Positions 24,594 through 32,863 of a stretch of DNA of 37,208 nt are shown here, one piece after another. The stretch covers positions 1-37,208 of the forward strand of contig JAAYCM010000071.1 of assembly GCA_012729765.1 (NCBI GenBank), read 5' to 3'. The notes under the pieces were generated by a model, which was not told where the DNA came from, searched no databases, and saw only the letters and a program-made list of their open reading frames with translations. This stretch comes from Chloroflexota bacterium (GTDB taxonomy: Bacteria > Chloroflexota > Anaerolineae > Aggregatilineales > Aggregatilineaceae). Both the position numbers and the translations under genes were made by a program. Each line of letters opens with the position of its first letter. Position 1 is the stretch's first letter.

Positions 24594-26471
24594 ATGTCTT
24601 TACCGGAGCTTCTCCAACAACTGCTCGCCCGTTTCAACGCTGCTGCTTCCGTGTCGGGCTACTATGGCCCTACCGTGATCGGCTTCGTCACTCCCCATCC
24701 CGCCTTCGAGCGCTGGTCGCTGCGCCTGGACGATGGCCGGGCCGACCTGGTCGAAGGGGTGGCCGGGGCCGATCTGGTGATCCAGGCCCCGCTGGACGTG
24801 CTGCGGCACGGCCTGCTGGCCGAGGAAGGCTATAACCTGCTGGCGTACAGCCGCGTGGTCGGTTATGGTGTGCCCGGCGATCTGCGCATCCTGACGCGCT
24901 TTGCGCAGGCGTTCGATCTCCGGCTCGATCGCGGCGCGTCCGGTGTGCTGCGTAAGCCAGGCAGCGGCGGGACCGAGTTCGCCATGCCGCTGCGCCATCC
25001 TGCCGGGGAAAATCTCGTTGGGCTGCAGATTCAGCCGCCCCAACCGCTGCCCGCCTTCGACCTGGAGCGGCTGCCGCAACTGGTGGTGGACGAGCATCCC
25101 GACTGGGTAGCGATGTATGGCTATGCCTGGCAAACCGCGTTCGGCAACCTGCGCCTGCCGGAGCCGGGATCGGGGTTTGCGGCCAGCTTTCTCGACACGG
25201 CCTTCAACGATAATACCTTCATGTGGGATACCTGCTTCATGACGCTGTTCGGCAGCTATGGGCGGCAGGTCTTTCGCTTCATTCACTCGCTCGACAACTT
25301 CTATGCCAGGCAGCATGCCGACGGCTTCATCTGCCGCGAGATCAATACCTACACCGGGCAGGACCTCTTCACTCCCCAGGACCCGCGCAGCACCGGCCCG
25401 AATCTGCTGGCATGGGCCGAGTGGCTCGACTTCCAGCTTACCGGCGATCAGGCGCGCCTGCGCCAGATTTTCCCGGCGCTGGTGGCCTATCACTACTGGC
25501 TGCGCGATTGGCGCACCTGGCAGGACGGCAGCTATTGGACGTCCAGCCTGGGATCGGGCATGGATAACCAGGATCGCGCTCGCGCGCCGGAGTGGTATCA
25601 TGGCCGCCATACCTGGGTCGATGCGACGATGCAGCAGGCGCTCAACTGCCGGATGCTGCAAGCCATCGGCAGCACGATTGAACGCACCGAGTTCAACGAC
25701 GATCTGGAAGCGGAATACCAGCACCTCTACCAGTTCATCAACCGCCGGCTGTGGGACGACCAACGCGCTTTCTACTACGACCTGGGGCCAGACGGCACGC
25801 CGGGGACGATCAAGAGCATCGGCGCGTATTGGGGCCTGTTGGCGCGCGTGATCCCGGAGAGCCGCGCGCAGTATATGTTCCAACACCTGGAAGACGCGGG
25901 CTGTTTCAACCGGCCCCATCGCGTGCCGTCGCAGTCCGCCGACAGCCCCGGCTATGAGCCGGATGGCCTCTACTGGCGCGGCGGGGTGTGGCCGCCGACT
26001 AACTATATGCTGCTGCGCGGCCTGACGCTCTATGGCGCGGACCAGTTGGCCCACGACATCGCGCGGAATCATGTCGAGCAGGTGGCGCGGGTGTTTCAGG
26101 ATACGGGCACGCTGTGGGAAAACTACGCGCCCGAATTCCCGGCCCCCAGCCGTCCCGCTAAAGACAGGTTTGTCGGGTGGACCGGCCTGTCGGCAATCGC
26201 CATTCCAATCGAGTACGTGGTTGGGCTGCGCCGCGACACCGCGAACGACACGCTGCTGTGGGATGTGCGGCTGACGGAGCGGCACGGGGTTCTGCGCTAC
26301 CCGCTGAGCATGACGGAGTCGGCGGACCTGATCTGCGCGGCGCGCTCTGACCGGGACGACCCGCCGCAACTCACCGTCACGACGCAGGCGCCGCTCAACC
26401 TGCTTGTACGCTGGAACGGCAGCGCCCAAAGCTGGCATCTGGAGCCGGGCACGCACGAGCTAAGCGGCTGA
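24594..26471 (+). CDS. SCP2-like domain fused to MGH1/GH63-type glycosidase
   Basis: This 625-residue protein starts MSLPELLQQLLARF at 24594; a longer frame opens at 24543 but GAAGGT precedes the chosen ATG. Residues 3-108 resemble an SCP2 sterol-carrier fold (RWSLRLDDGRADLV, DLVIQAPLDVLRHGL, GDLRILTRFAQAF). The rest is an (alpha/alpha)6-barrel glycosidase of the MGH1/GH63 type: NDNTFMWDTCFMTLFGSYG, GSGMDNQDRAR with the likely acid Asp324, and LWENYAPEF with the likely base Glu509, then FVGWTGLSAIAIPIEYVVGL. It probably cleaves a glucosyl or mannosyl compatible-solute-like substrate taken up by the importer just upstream. No signal peptide is seen, so it acts in the cytoplasm. The N-terminal fusion is unusual. 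Confidence 0.78.
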   Translation: MSLPELLQQLLARFNAAASVSGYYGPTVIGFVTPHPAFERWSLRLDDGRADLVEGVAGADLVIQAPLDVLRHGLLAEEGYNLLAYSRVVGYGVPGDLRILTRFAQAFDLRLDRGASGVLRKPGSGGTEFAMPLRHPAGENLVGLQIQPPQPLPAFDLERLPQLVVDEHPDWVAMYGYAWQTAFGNLRLPEPGSGFAASFLDTAFNDNTFMWDTCFMTLFGSYGRQVFRFIHSLDNFYARQHADGFICREINTYTGQDLFTPQDPRSTGPNLLAWAEWLDFQLTGDQARLRQIFPALVAYHYWLRDWRTWQDGSYWTSSLGSGMDNQDRARAPEWYHGRHTWVDATMQQALNCRMLQAIGSTIERTEFNDDLEAEYQHLYQFINRRLWDDQRAFYYDLGPDGTPGTIKSIGAYWGLLARVIPESRAQYMFQHLEDAGCFNRPHRVPSQSADSPGYEPDGLYWRGGVWPPTNYMLLRGLTLYGADQLAHDIARNHVEQVARVFQDTGTLWENYAPEFPAPSRPAKDRFVGWTGLSAIAIPIEYVVGLRRDTANDTLLWDVRLTERHGVLRYPLSMTESADLICAARSDRDDPPQLTVTTQAPLNLLVRWNGSAQSWHLEPGTHELSG

Positions 26472-26477
26472 GCGCGC

Positions 26478-27023
26478 TCAGGCTGCCGGGCCGTTGTTGC
26501 TGGCGGCGGCGTACATTCGCCCCAGGAAGCGGCTCGGCACGGTATGCAGCAGGCGCGTCTGGCTGAATCCGGCCTGTTCGGCCAGCCGCGTCCAGGTGGG
26601 GTAGGACAGCGCATAGGGGACCCACGTATTGCCGTGATCGGTGTCATACTCGATCAGGATCATACGTCCGCCCGCGCGCAGATGACCGCGCAGCCGCCGC
26701 ACGACGTCCAACTGCTGCTCACGGCGCACATAATGCAGCGCGTTCGCCATCACGATCCCGTCCAGCGGCGGCAGATCGAGCGGCTGGGTGAAATCCGCAA
26801 CCTGATAATGGACCGCTACATCGGGGAACTGGGCGCGCATGGCCCGTTCCTGGCTGCGCAGCGCGCCCTGGTCGCGGTCGAGCGAGTAGATTTTGCCGGA
26901 TGGGCCGAGCAGATCGGCTAGCGCCAGCGTAAAGGCCCCTTCGCCGGAGCCGAGATCGGCCCACACGCCGCCGGGCGCGGGCACGCCGTCGCGCAGCAGG
27001 GTTACATGATCGTGATGGTTCAT
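26478..27023 (-). CDS. Class I SAM methyltransferase
   Basis: This protein of about 181 residues starts at 27023 (MNHHDHVTLLRDGVPAPGG), with GGGGAG 9 bases upstream; a longer frame starting at 27164 lacks support. Motif I is VWADLGSGEGAFTLALADLL, motif II GKIYSLDRDQGAL, and DGIVMANALHYV is motif IV-like. The substrate is not evident. It points towards the glycosidase gene, ending 6 bases from that gene's stop, and diverges from the Crp/Fnr gene at 27200. The 176-base gap shows no clear operator. Confidence 0.82.
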   Translation of the reverse strand: MNHHDHVTLLRDGVPAPGGVWADLGSGEGAFTLALADLLGPSGKIYSLDRDQGALRSQERAMRAQFPDVAVHYQVADFTQPLDLPPLDGIVMANALHYVRREQQLDVVRRLRGHLRAGGRMILIEYDTDHGNTWVPYALSYPTWTRLAEQAGFSQTRLLHTVPSRFLGRMYAAASNNGPAA

Positions 27024-27199
27024 TCGTGGCACTCCCCGCCTCAATAATCCCTGCCCGATCATAGCAAATCCCGGCGGCGCTGACCTGCGGCGTGCCCAAT
27101 CGCGCCCGAAATACGTACAATCGGTAGTGGGCAGCCTGCGGCTGTGCCCAACGGATTCGCGCACACATAACCACCAAGACAGGATAAGCTGCTTCCACG

Positions 27200-27889
27200 A
27201 TGACTCGAACCGTCCTGCCTGACCCTGATCCGCTGCTCGAACACCTGAGCAAAATTCCCTATCTCGCGCCGCTGACCGCCGAAAACCAGGCCGCGATCGC
27301 CCGGCAAGCGCTGTATTACACCTTCGAGCCGGACGAATTGATCTTCCTGGAAGGTGACCTGTCGCGCGGGTTGTGGATTATCGAGAGCGGGAATGTGAAG
27401 ATCACCAAGTCCAGCCCGGAAGGCGACGAGTTTATCCTGCACCTGCTCGGCCCCGGCCAGTCGTTCAACGATGTCGCGGCGCTGGACGACGGCCCCACGC
27501 CCGCCAACGCCATTGCGATGAGCCTGGTCACGGCGTGGACGGTGCCCTCGGCGGTTTTGCTCGACGCGCTGGAGCGCTATCCCGCGATGGCGCGCGCCGC
27601 CGTGAGGATGCTGGCCGGGCGCGTGCGGATGCTCAACCAGCAGATCGAGGACCTGACGCTCTATCCCGTGATCGCGCGGCTGGCCCGGTTTTTGCTGTCG
27701 CAGGCCGAAGACCCGGTGCTCGGCGGCCCCGGTATCACCCGCGCGGCAATCGCCGCTCACCTGGCGACCACGCCCGAAACGGTCAGCCGGATGCTGGCCA
27801 AGCTCCAGGAATCGGGCGCGGTGCGCTTCGACCGCCATCGCATCCTGATCGTGGATCATGATCTGCTGCGCTCGATTGCCGTGCTCTAA
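27200..27889 (+). CDS. Crp/Fnr family regulator
   Basis: This 229-residue regulator has a cyclic-nucleotide-binding-like beta-barrel at about 15-125, with FLEGDLSRGLWIIESGNVKI and FILHLLGPGQSFNDVAAL, a dimer helix at about 130-155 and a winged helix at about 155-220. The recognition helix TPETVSRMLAKL has Glu193, Ser196 and Arg197, the E..SR pattern of FNR and DNR that reads TTGAT half-sites. There is no Cys anywhere, so it cannot carry an FNR iron-sulfur cluster; a DNR/NnrR-like haem or another effector is possible. Two matching boxes lie at 28034-28066, ahead of ferredoxin and nirK, its probable targets. A short palindromic repeat follows the stop. Confidence 0.88.
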   Translation: MTRTVLPDPDPLLEHLSKIPYLAPLTAENQAAIARQALYYTFEPDELIFLEGDLSRGLWIIESGNVKITKSSPEGDEFILHLLGPGQSFNDVAALDDGPTPANAIAMSLVTAWTVPSAVLLDALERYPAMARAAVRMLAGRVRMLNQQIEDLTLYPVIARLARFLLSQAEDPVLGGPGITRAAIAAHLATTPETVSRMLAKLQESGAVRFDRHRILIVDHDLLRSIAVL

Positions 27890-27900
27890 GCGCCGGTTTG

Positions 27901-27965
27901 TGTAGGGGCGATGCAAGCATCGCCCGCTGGTCGAAAAAACGGATAGGGCAAGCCCTGCCCCTACA
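27901..27965. repeat. 65-bp element with terminal inverted repeats
   Basis: TGTAGGGGC at the left end and GCCCCTACA at the right end are perfect inverted repeats. Inside are two more palindromes: GGGCGATGC-AA-GCATCGCCC and AGGGCAAGCCCT. The element starts 11 bases after the crp/fnr stop and could double as its terminator. It has the look of a REP-like or MITE-like mobile repeat. Only one copy is in the window. Confidence 0.6.
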
Positions 27966-28033
27966 TCCCGCCTGCCTGCCGCTGGCTTCATATCCCCGTT
28001 TCAGCCCAGATTGCGCCATATTTCCCAATCTTC

Positions 28034-28066
28034 TTGATCTAAATCAAGTCGCTTGATCCCGGTCAA
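28034..28066 (+). promoter_or_regulatory. Two tandem FNR-type boxes of the ferredoxin-nirK operon
   Basis: TTGAT-CTAA-ATCAA (28034-28047) is a perfect FNR box and TTGAT-CCCG-GTCAA (28053-28066) matches at 9 of 10 positions; their centres are 19 bases apart. If the second box were centred 41.5 bases upstream of transcription start, as in class II activation, the start would be near 28101 and the -10 would fall on TAAGCT (28089-28094). The Crp/Fnr protein encoded just upstream has the recognition residues for TTGAT. Confidence 0.78.
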
Positions 28067-28125
28067 TGCAGGCTTATTTCGGATCGGGTAAGCTGTGTTC
28101 AGGCTAGGAGATGGGATTGGGATGT

Positions 28126-28356
28126 ATGGATAACTCAAATTGGCTGCCACGAATCGACCAGATAGCGTGTACCGGCTGCGGCGAATGTGTCGCGCTCTGC
28201 CCGACCGATGCCCTGGAGCAGGTGAGTGACAAAGCGCAGCTTACCCGGCCAGACGCCTGCACGTACTGCACGGTCTGCGAGGATGTCTGCCCGGTGAGCG
28301 CCATCGCGCTGCCGTTCCTGATTTGTTTCGCCGACGACTGCACCGACGAACGCTAG
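28126..28356 (+). CDS. 2[4Fe-4S] ferredoxin
   Basis: This 76-residue ferredoxin starts MDNSNWLPRIDQIACTGCGE. The clusters are bound by CTGCGECVALCP and CTYCTVCEDVCP, two full CxxCxxC...CP sets; additional Cys near the end (LICFADDC) are not part of the usual motifs. The start is uncertain: an ATG at 28111 would leave the AGGAG at 28106-28110 touching it, so 28126, or a TTG at 28117, is more plausible. It is 37 bases ahead of nirK and behind two FNR-type boxes, so it is probably induced under low oxygen or nitrogen oxides and may pass electrons to nitrite reduction. Confidence 0.82.
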   Translation: MDNSNWLPRIDQIACTGCGECVALCPTDALEQVSDKAQLTRPDACTYCTVCEDVCPVSAIALPFLICFADDCTDER

Positions 28357-28393
28357 AACGTAGCAATCACACACACGAAGGAAACGACGATCG

Positions 28394-29800
28394 ATGATGA
28401 ATCGCAAACCATTTACTATTGCTGCTCTGCTTGTCACGATGATCGCTTTGGTGCTGGGAGTCGCGCTGACTGCCGGCTTTACGCGCGCCAACACGCTCGG
28501 CCAGGCCGCCAACGCCGCCGCACCAAACGTTGAATATACGCTGATCACCGGGGGGGATACCGGCAAACTCGTATTCGTGGGCGTTGGGGGGGAGATTGAT
28601 GGTGTCGTGAACCCGACCCTGACCGCTAATCCGGGCGACGTGGTCCAGATCACGCTGATCAACGGCGACGGGATGCTGCATGACCTCGTGATCGACGAGC
28701 TGAACGCCGCCACCAGCCAGTTTACCGAGATGGACAAGGAAGAGGTCATCGTCTTCACCGCCGACCAGGCGGGCGAATTCGTCTATTACTGCTCGGTGCC
28801 GGGCCACCGCCAGGCCGGGATGTGGGGCATGCTGGTTGTGGGGCAGGCCACCAGCGCAGCGGCGACCGGCGCGAATATCGTGCGCAGCCCGCTCGACGTG
28901 CCGCCGCCAGTTGGTGATCGCGGGCCGGAGCTGGTCGAAGTCGAGATCGTGGCCGAAGAAGTCGTGGGCCAGCTGGCCGACGGCACGACCATGACCTATT
29001 TCACCTTCAATGGCACGGTGCCGGGGCCGATGCTTCGCGTGCGCGTCGAAGATACGGTCGAGCTGACCTTCCGCAATGAGACGTCGAGCCAGTTCCCGCA
29101 CTCGATTGACCTGCACGCCGTAACCGGGCCGGGCGGTGGCGCTGTCTATACCAACTTGCGGCCTGGTGAGGAAACGGTTTTTACCTTCAAGGCGCTGAGT
29201 CCGGGGCTGTACGTCTATCACTGCGCGACGCCCAGCGTGGCCCACCACATCGCCAACGGCATGTACGGTCTGATCCTGGTCGAGCCGGAAGGCGGGCTGG
29301 AGCCGGTGGATCGTGAGTTCTACGTCATGCAGGGCGAGATCTACACCGAAGAAGATTACGGCACGCCGGGCTACGTACACTTCAGCCATGAGAAGATGCT
29401 GGACGAGCAGCCGGAGTACTTCGTCTTCAACGGTGCGGCCAACGCTCTGACCCTGGACGAGAACATGATGCACGCGCAGGTTGGCGAGACGGTGCGTATC
29501 TACTTTGGGGTAGGCGGGCCGAACTTTATCTCGTCGTTCCATGTGATCGGCGAAATCTTCGACCGGGTATACGACCAGGCTTCGCTCACCAGCCCGCCGC
29601 TGACCGATGTGCAGACGACGCTGGTTGCTCCCGGCGGCGCGACGGTGGTCGAGTTCGCGCTGGACGTGCCGGGCCGGTATATCCTGGTCGATCACGCGCT
29701 GAGCCGGATGGAGCGCGGGCTGGCCGGCTTCCTGATGGTCGAGGGCGAGCCGCAGCCGGAGATCATCAACGGCACACTGACTGAAGGGTCAGGCCACTAG
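28394..29800 (+). CDS. nirK: Copper nitrite reductase with N-terminal cupredoxin
   Basis: This 468-residue exported protein reduces nitrite to NO. A signal or anchor (MMNRKPFTIAALLVTMIALV) is followed by a single-domain cupredoxin (about 45-150) with type 1 copper ligands His96, Cys133, His138 and Met143. The two-domain NirK part follows at about 180-450: PHSIDLHAVTGPGG gives His236 (type 1) and His241 (type 2) with the catalytic Asp239; YVYHCATP gives His276 (type 2) and Cys277 (type 1); HHIANGMYG gives His284/285 and Met290; His383 (SSFHVIG) and His434 (VDHALSR) complete the active site. All key residues are present. The fused cupredoxin may be an electron relay. A strong terminator follows. 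Confidence 0.93.
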   Translation: MMNRKPFTIAALLVTMIALVLGVALTAGFTRANTLGQAANAAAPNVEYTLITGGDTGKLVFVGVGGEIDGVVNPTLTANPGDVVQITLINGDGMLHDLVIDELNAATSQFTEMDKEEVIVFTADQAGEFVYYCSVPGHRQAGMWGMLVVGQATSAAATGANIVRSPLDVPPPVGDRGPELVEVEIVAEEVVGQLADGTTMTYFTFNGTVPGPMLRVRVEDTVELTFRNETSSQFPHSIDLHAVTGPGGGAVYTNLRPGEETVFTFKALSPGLYVYHCATPSVAHHIANGMYGLILVEPEGGLEPVDREFYVMQGEIYTEEDYGTPGYVHFSHEKMLDEQPEYFVFNGAANALTLDENMMHAQVGETVRIYFGVGGPNFISSFHVIGEIFDRVYDQASLTSPPLTDVQTTLVAPGGATVVEFALDVPGRYILVDHALSRMERGLAGFLMVEGEPQPEIINGTLTEGSGH

Positions 29801-29821
29801 TCCGGTTTCACCACACCATAC

Positions 29822-29847
29822 AACGGGGGCAGCACGCCCCCGTTTTT
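29822..29847 (+). terminator. Rho-independent terminator of nirK
   Basis: ACGGGGGC, loop AGCAC, GCCCCCGT, then TTTT. It is a GC-rich 8-base-pair stem with a T run, starting 22 bases after the nirK stop. Confidence 0.92.
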
Positions 29848-29889
29848 GATTCAAGCTATGCAGCAAATTTTGGCCGCGTATCGCCCAAT

Positions 29890-29931
29890 ATCCCCCAATT
29901 AGCCTATGCGGATCTAGTCCTTTTGGCCGAT
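29890..29931 (+). promoter_or_regulatory. 24-bp tandem element (copy 4)
   Basis: Units ATCCCC-CAATTA-GCCTAT (29890-29907) and CTAGTC-CTTTTG-GCCGAT (29914-29931), 24 bases apart. The second left arm is degenerate. A good promoter begins 8 bases after the element. The FHA gene starts at 30118. Confidence 0.55.
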
Positions 29932-29938
29932 GTACCTC

Positions 29939-29966
29939 TTGCAGATCTAATCTAATCTCTTATAGT
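29939..29966 (+). promoter_or_regulatory. Sigma70-type promoter of the FHA gene
   Basis: TTGCAG (29939-29944), 16 bases, TATAGT (29961-29966). It sits directly downstream of the tandem element, in a position suited to activator contact. The following 150 bases to the FHA start are leader without an obvious gene. Confidence 0.6.
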
Positions 29967-30117
29967 AAGGGGATACTGTACTGACTCCTTACCGGCCGGG
30001 GGGCTGACTTCACTTTTGTTTGAGCAAGCGGAGCAATGTTCTGCACCATTGTGCTGTGTTTTCCGGTTGCTGCCGGTGCTAGGTGCAAAGGCTGCATGCA
30101 CAACTTGGAGTTTGAGT

Positions 30118-30699
30118 GTGAATACTGACCATCCATCGCTTACTGACGCTCATATCCTTGAAGCAGTTTTCGAGGCGCTTATGCTCCCCACGGACTCCGG
30201 TGACACTAAAGCATCGCCCGATCACGGTGGTACCGATATCGGGCCACGCTATCAAACATCCGATGAAAACGCCGCCCAGAGTATGCTGAGCAATCCGACC
30301 ACCTTTGAGGTTGAGCCGGATGAAGTGCTCGAGCCGGTGGCACGCCATGGCTCCGCCCTGGTGCCCAATGGGTACCGGCTGATGCTGTACCTGATCGGCC
30401 AGGCGGTTCCGCCGATCGTGGTGTCGCTCGGCGACCAGTTGACCATCGGTCGCTACGACAGCGACAGCGGCGTCGCGCCCGACATCGATTTGAGCGCCTG
30501 CCAGGCCCGTGAGCGCGGCGTCTCACGGCGTCACGCAGTCCTGCTCGTCGAAGAGGATGTGGTTAAGGTCATGGACCTGGGCAGCGCCAATGCGACCTAT
30601 CTCAACGGTCAGAAGCTGATACCCTTCCAGGCCCGTATCCTGCGCGACGGCGACGAGCTGAAACTGGGTAACTGCGGGGTGCGCGTCGGCTTTATGTAG
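30118..30699 (+). CDS. FHA domain protein
   Basis: This protein of about 193 residues starts at a GTG at 30118 (MNTDHPSLTDAHILEAVFEA) with GGAG upstream; a longer frame from 30016 is less likely because its extra N-terminus is Cys-rich and unlike a signal. The N-terminal half is low in structure. The C-terminal 90 residues form a forkhead-associated domain: LTIGRYDSDSG, RGVSRRHAVLL, VMDLGSANATYLNGQKL and LRDGDELKLGN, including the Arg, Ser and Asn that bind phosphothreonine. It probably binds a phosphorylated partner, possibly a substrate of a Hanks kinase such as the one at 11845, but no link is shown. A hairpin follows. Confidence 0.85.
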   Translation: MNTDHPSLTDAHILEAVFEALMLPTDSGDTKASPDHGGTDIGPRYQTSDENAAQSMLSNPTTFEVEPDEVLEPVARHGSALVPNGYRLMLYLIGQAVPPIVVSLGDQLTIGRYDSDSGVAPDIDLSACQARERGVSRRHAVLLVEEDVVKVMDLGSANATYLNGQKLIPFQARILRDGDELKLGNCGVRVGFM

Positions 30700-30742
30700 C
30701 TGGCACACCTGAGCGCCGGAGTTGTGATCGCCGGTGACATCG

Positions 30743-30777
30743 ATCAGCCCGCTCCCATCCTGGCGAATCGGGCTGAT
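30743..30777 (+). terminator. Probable terminator after the FHA gene
   Basis: ATCAGCCCG and CGGGCTGAT form a perfect 9-base-pair stem with a 17-base loop, followed by TTG. The T run is short, so its strength is uncertain. It lies 44 bases after the stop. Confidence 0.55.
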
Positions 30778-30878
30778 TTGTATTTCTGCGGCCTGCCGCG
30801 CTTTGCACCGGCTGTAATTTCCCTTACTTTCTACACAAACAAAATTTACATCCACCTGCCCGCCAACAAGGAGCCTGC

Positions 30879-31871
30879 ATGATCCACATCGGTTATCACG
30901 CCTCGCACGAACAGTTCCGGCCCAGTGAGCTGCTCGACTACGTCCAGCGTGCCGAGCAGGCCGGTTTCACCGCCGCTATGTGCTCCGATCATTTCTTTCC
31001 CTGGAGCGAGAGCCAGGGCCAGAGCGGATTCACGTGGTCGTGGCTGGGGGCGGCGCTCCAGGCGACCGGGCTGTCGTTCGGGACGGTGAACGCACCGGGA
31101 CAGCGCTATCACCCGGCGATCATTGCACAGGCCGCCGCGACGCTGGCCGAGATGTATCCGGGGCGGTTCTGGCTCGCGGTCGGCAGCGGGGAGTGGGTCA
31201 ACGAGCACATTACCGGCGAGCGCTGGCCCACCAAGGCCGAGCGCAACCAGCGCTTGCAGGAGTCGGTCGCGGTGATGCGCGCGTTGTGGGCGGGCGAAAC
31301 CGTAACGCATCGCGGGCTGATCGAGGTCGAAGAGGCGCGGCTGTATACACGTCCTGCCGAGGCGCCGATGGTGGTCGGGGCCGCCGTGACCGCGCCAACG
31401 GCGGCATGGGTCGCCGGATGGGCCGACGCGCTGATCACGGTCAACCGCCCGCCCGATCAACTGGCCGAGGTGGTGCAGAGCTTTCGTGAGGGTGGGGGCG
31501 AGGTCAAGCCGATGTTCCTGCAGGTGCATGTCGCCTGGGCGCCTGACGACGCGATAGCTCGCCAGGAAGCCTACGAGCAGTGGCGCACCAATGTTTTCGA
31601 CAGCACGCTGCTGGCCGACCTGAAGCTGCCGGAACAGTTCGAGGCGGCGGCCAAAATGGTACGACCCGAAGACCTGGACAGCCACGTCCTGATCGCGTCT
31701 GATCCGGCGCGCTATATCGAATGGCTGCAAGCCTACCTTGATCTGGGTTTCAGCCGGCTCTATATCCACAATGTCACCCATCGCCAGCCGGCCTTCATCG
31801 AGATGTTTGGCGAGCGGGTGCTCCCGGCGCTGCTGACCGCTGAACGCAGGCCGGATACCGTTCAACGTTGA
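30879..31871 (+). CDS. Luciferase-like flavin oxidoreductase (LLM class)
   Basis: This 330-residue protein has the bacterial luciferase/F420-type TIM-barrel fold: start MIHIGYHASHEQFRPSELLD, CSDHFFPWSE, GLSFGTVNAPGQRYHPAIIA, then RFWLAVGSGEWVNEH and LQESVAVMRALWAGE. It resembles the probable non-F420 flavin subgroup with GSGE and the N-terminal YHASHEQ. AAGGAG precedes the ATG. The substrate is unknown. The Nudix gene starts 18 bases after it and is probably in the same operon. Confidence 0.85.
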   Translation: MIHIGYHASHEQFRPSELLDYVQRAEQAGFTAAMCSDHFFPWSESQGQSGFTWSWLGAALQATGLSFGTVNAPGQRYHPAIIAQAAATLAEMYPGRFWLAVGSGEWVNEHITGERWPTKAERNQRLQESVAVMRALWAGETVTHRGLIEVEEARLYTRPAEAPMVVGAAVTAPTAAWVAGWADALITVNRPPDQLAEVVQSFREGGGEVKPMFLQVHVAWAPDDAIARQEAYEQWRTNVFDSTLLADLKLPEQFEAAAKMVRPEDLDSHVLIASDPARYIEWLQAYLDLGFSRLYIHNVTHRQPAFIEMFGERVLPALLTAERRPDTVQR

Positions 31872-31889
31872 TCGAAAGGGGCGCACCGG

Positions 31890-32345
31890 ATGAAATCGCG
31901 CAAAGAAGTCTCAGCGGGCGGTGTGGTCTACCGGCGCACACCGGGCGGATTCGAAGTCGCCATCTGCAAGGACGCCGGCTATCACCGCTGGGTGCTGCCC
32001 AAAGGGCTGGTGCGCAAAAACGAGAGCCTGGAAGCCGCCGCCCTGCGTGAAACCCAGGAAGAGATCGGCGTGCAAGCGCGGCTGGTCGCGCCGCTGGGCG
32101 AACCGGAGCAGTATATCTACACGGCGCGTGGGGTGCGTGTGTTCAAGTCGGTGCACTACTTCCTGATGGAGTACGAGAGCGGCAGCATCAGCGATCATGA
32201 CGCGGAGATGGAAGAGGTCCGCTGGCTGCCGCTGGATGAAGCGATCGAGCTGCTGGCGTATGAGGGCGCGAAGGCCATCCTTCGCCGCAGCCGGGCGGTG
32301 CTCACCGGCGACTCCGCCCCACCCGCCAGCGGCATGGAGTCGTGA
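31890..32345 (+). CDS. Nudix hydrolase
   Basis: This 151-residue protein has a full Nudix box: G at LPKGLVRKNESLEAAALRET and QEEIG, matching Gx5Ex7REUxEExG with the metal-binding REtqEE. The N-terminal SAGGVVYRRTPGG and YHRWVLPKG are typical of Nudix proteins close to the diadenosine-polyphosphate/ADP-ribose group. It hydrolyses a nucleoside diphosphate linked to another moiety; the exact substrate cannot be told. It follows the flavin enzyme gene by 18 bases. Its end overlaps no neighbour; the DNA from 32346 to 32441 has nothing I recognise. Confidence 0.9.
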   Translation: MKSRKEVSAGGVVYRRTPGGFEVAICKDAGYHRWVLPKGLVRKNESLEAAALRETQEEIGVQARLVAPLGEPEQYIYTARGVRVFKSVHYFLMEYESGSISDHDAEMEEVRWLPLDEAIELLAYEGAKAILRRSRAVLTGDSAPPASGMES

Positions 32346-32441
32346 TCCTCGCACGAAAGAGGGCCAGAGCACGCTCGCCCTGGCCCTGGCTAACTACCCT
32401 TTCCTGGCCCGCGATCTGTTCTGGCAACAAGACGGTATATT

Positions 32442-32639
32442 TTAGCGTACAGCCGCGACCTGTTCTGGCCCGCCTTGCAGGGCGACCGCCTGGTTATTCA
32501 CGATCTTTAGATAGCTGCCGGCGCGAACGGCGAGATTAGGTTGAAGCACGATACGACACACGCGCCGCTCGATTGTAACGTCCACCCAGCCGCGCCCAAC
32601 GCGCAGCACGCGGCCAGTTTGCACCTTCTCAGTGACCAC
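32442..32639 (-). CDS. Small conserved-looking protein, unknown
   Basis: This 65-residue protein starts at a GTG with AAGGAGA 6 bases upstream, good support for a real gene. The sequence has a beta-rich pattern (GRVLRVGRGWVDVTIERRV, then NLAVRAGSYLKIVN), which suggests a small beta-barrel. I do not recognise a family. No clear partner lies next to it; the upstream region 32640-32863 is AT-rich and contains nothing I can name. Confidence 0.6.
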   Translation of the reverse strand: MVTEKVQTGRVLRVGRGWVDVTIERRVCRIVLQPNLAVRAGSYLKIVNNQAVALQGGPEQVAAVR

Positions 32640-32863
32640 ACTGTTCTCCTTTCTGGCGGGTGCAGCCGGATGGAAGCTGATATGACAGTAAATAGGGGGG
32701 AATCAGCGCTGCCATCCGGTAACCAAATTTAAGAATATATATTTGTAAATCTCATCCGCTATCTGGACTATTGTTAAGGTAGCCATTCGGACCATTTGTA
32801 AGGTTGTGGACTTGTTCCGCTCTGAAGCCGCCAGCGGGCATATGCCACAACGTGGCAGGCTGA

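Noticed and set aside
24600..26456. A 618-codon open frame on the minus strand
   Set aside because: It is antisense to the clear glycosidase gene, with shadow-like composition and no family resemblance.
10990..29931. The spaced repeats as parts of a CRISPR or phage attachment system
   Set aside because: Each locus has only two short units, there are no spacers, cas genes or integrase, and each copy sits before a gene start.
32775..32804. TAAGGT repeated at 24-base spacing as a degenerate tandem element
   Set aside because: The spacing fits but the flanking arms match poorly and no gene start lies downstream on that strand.
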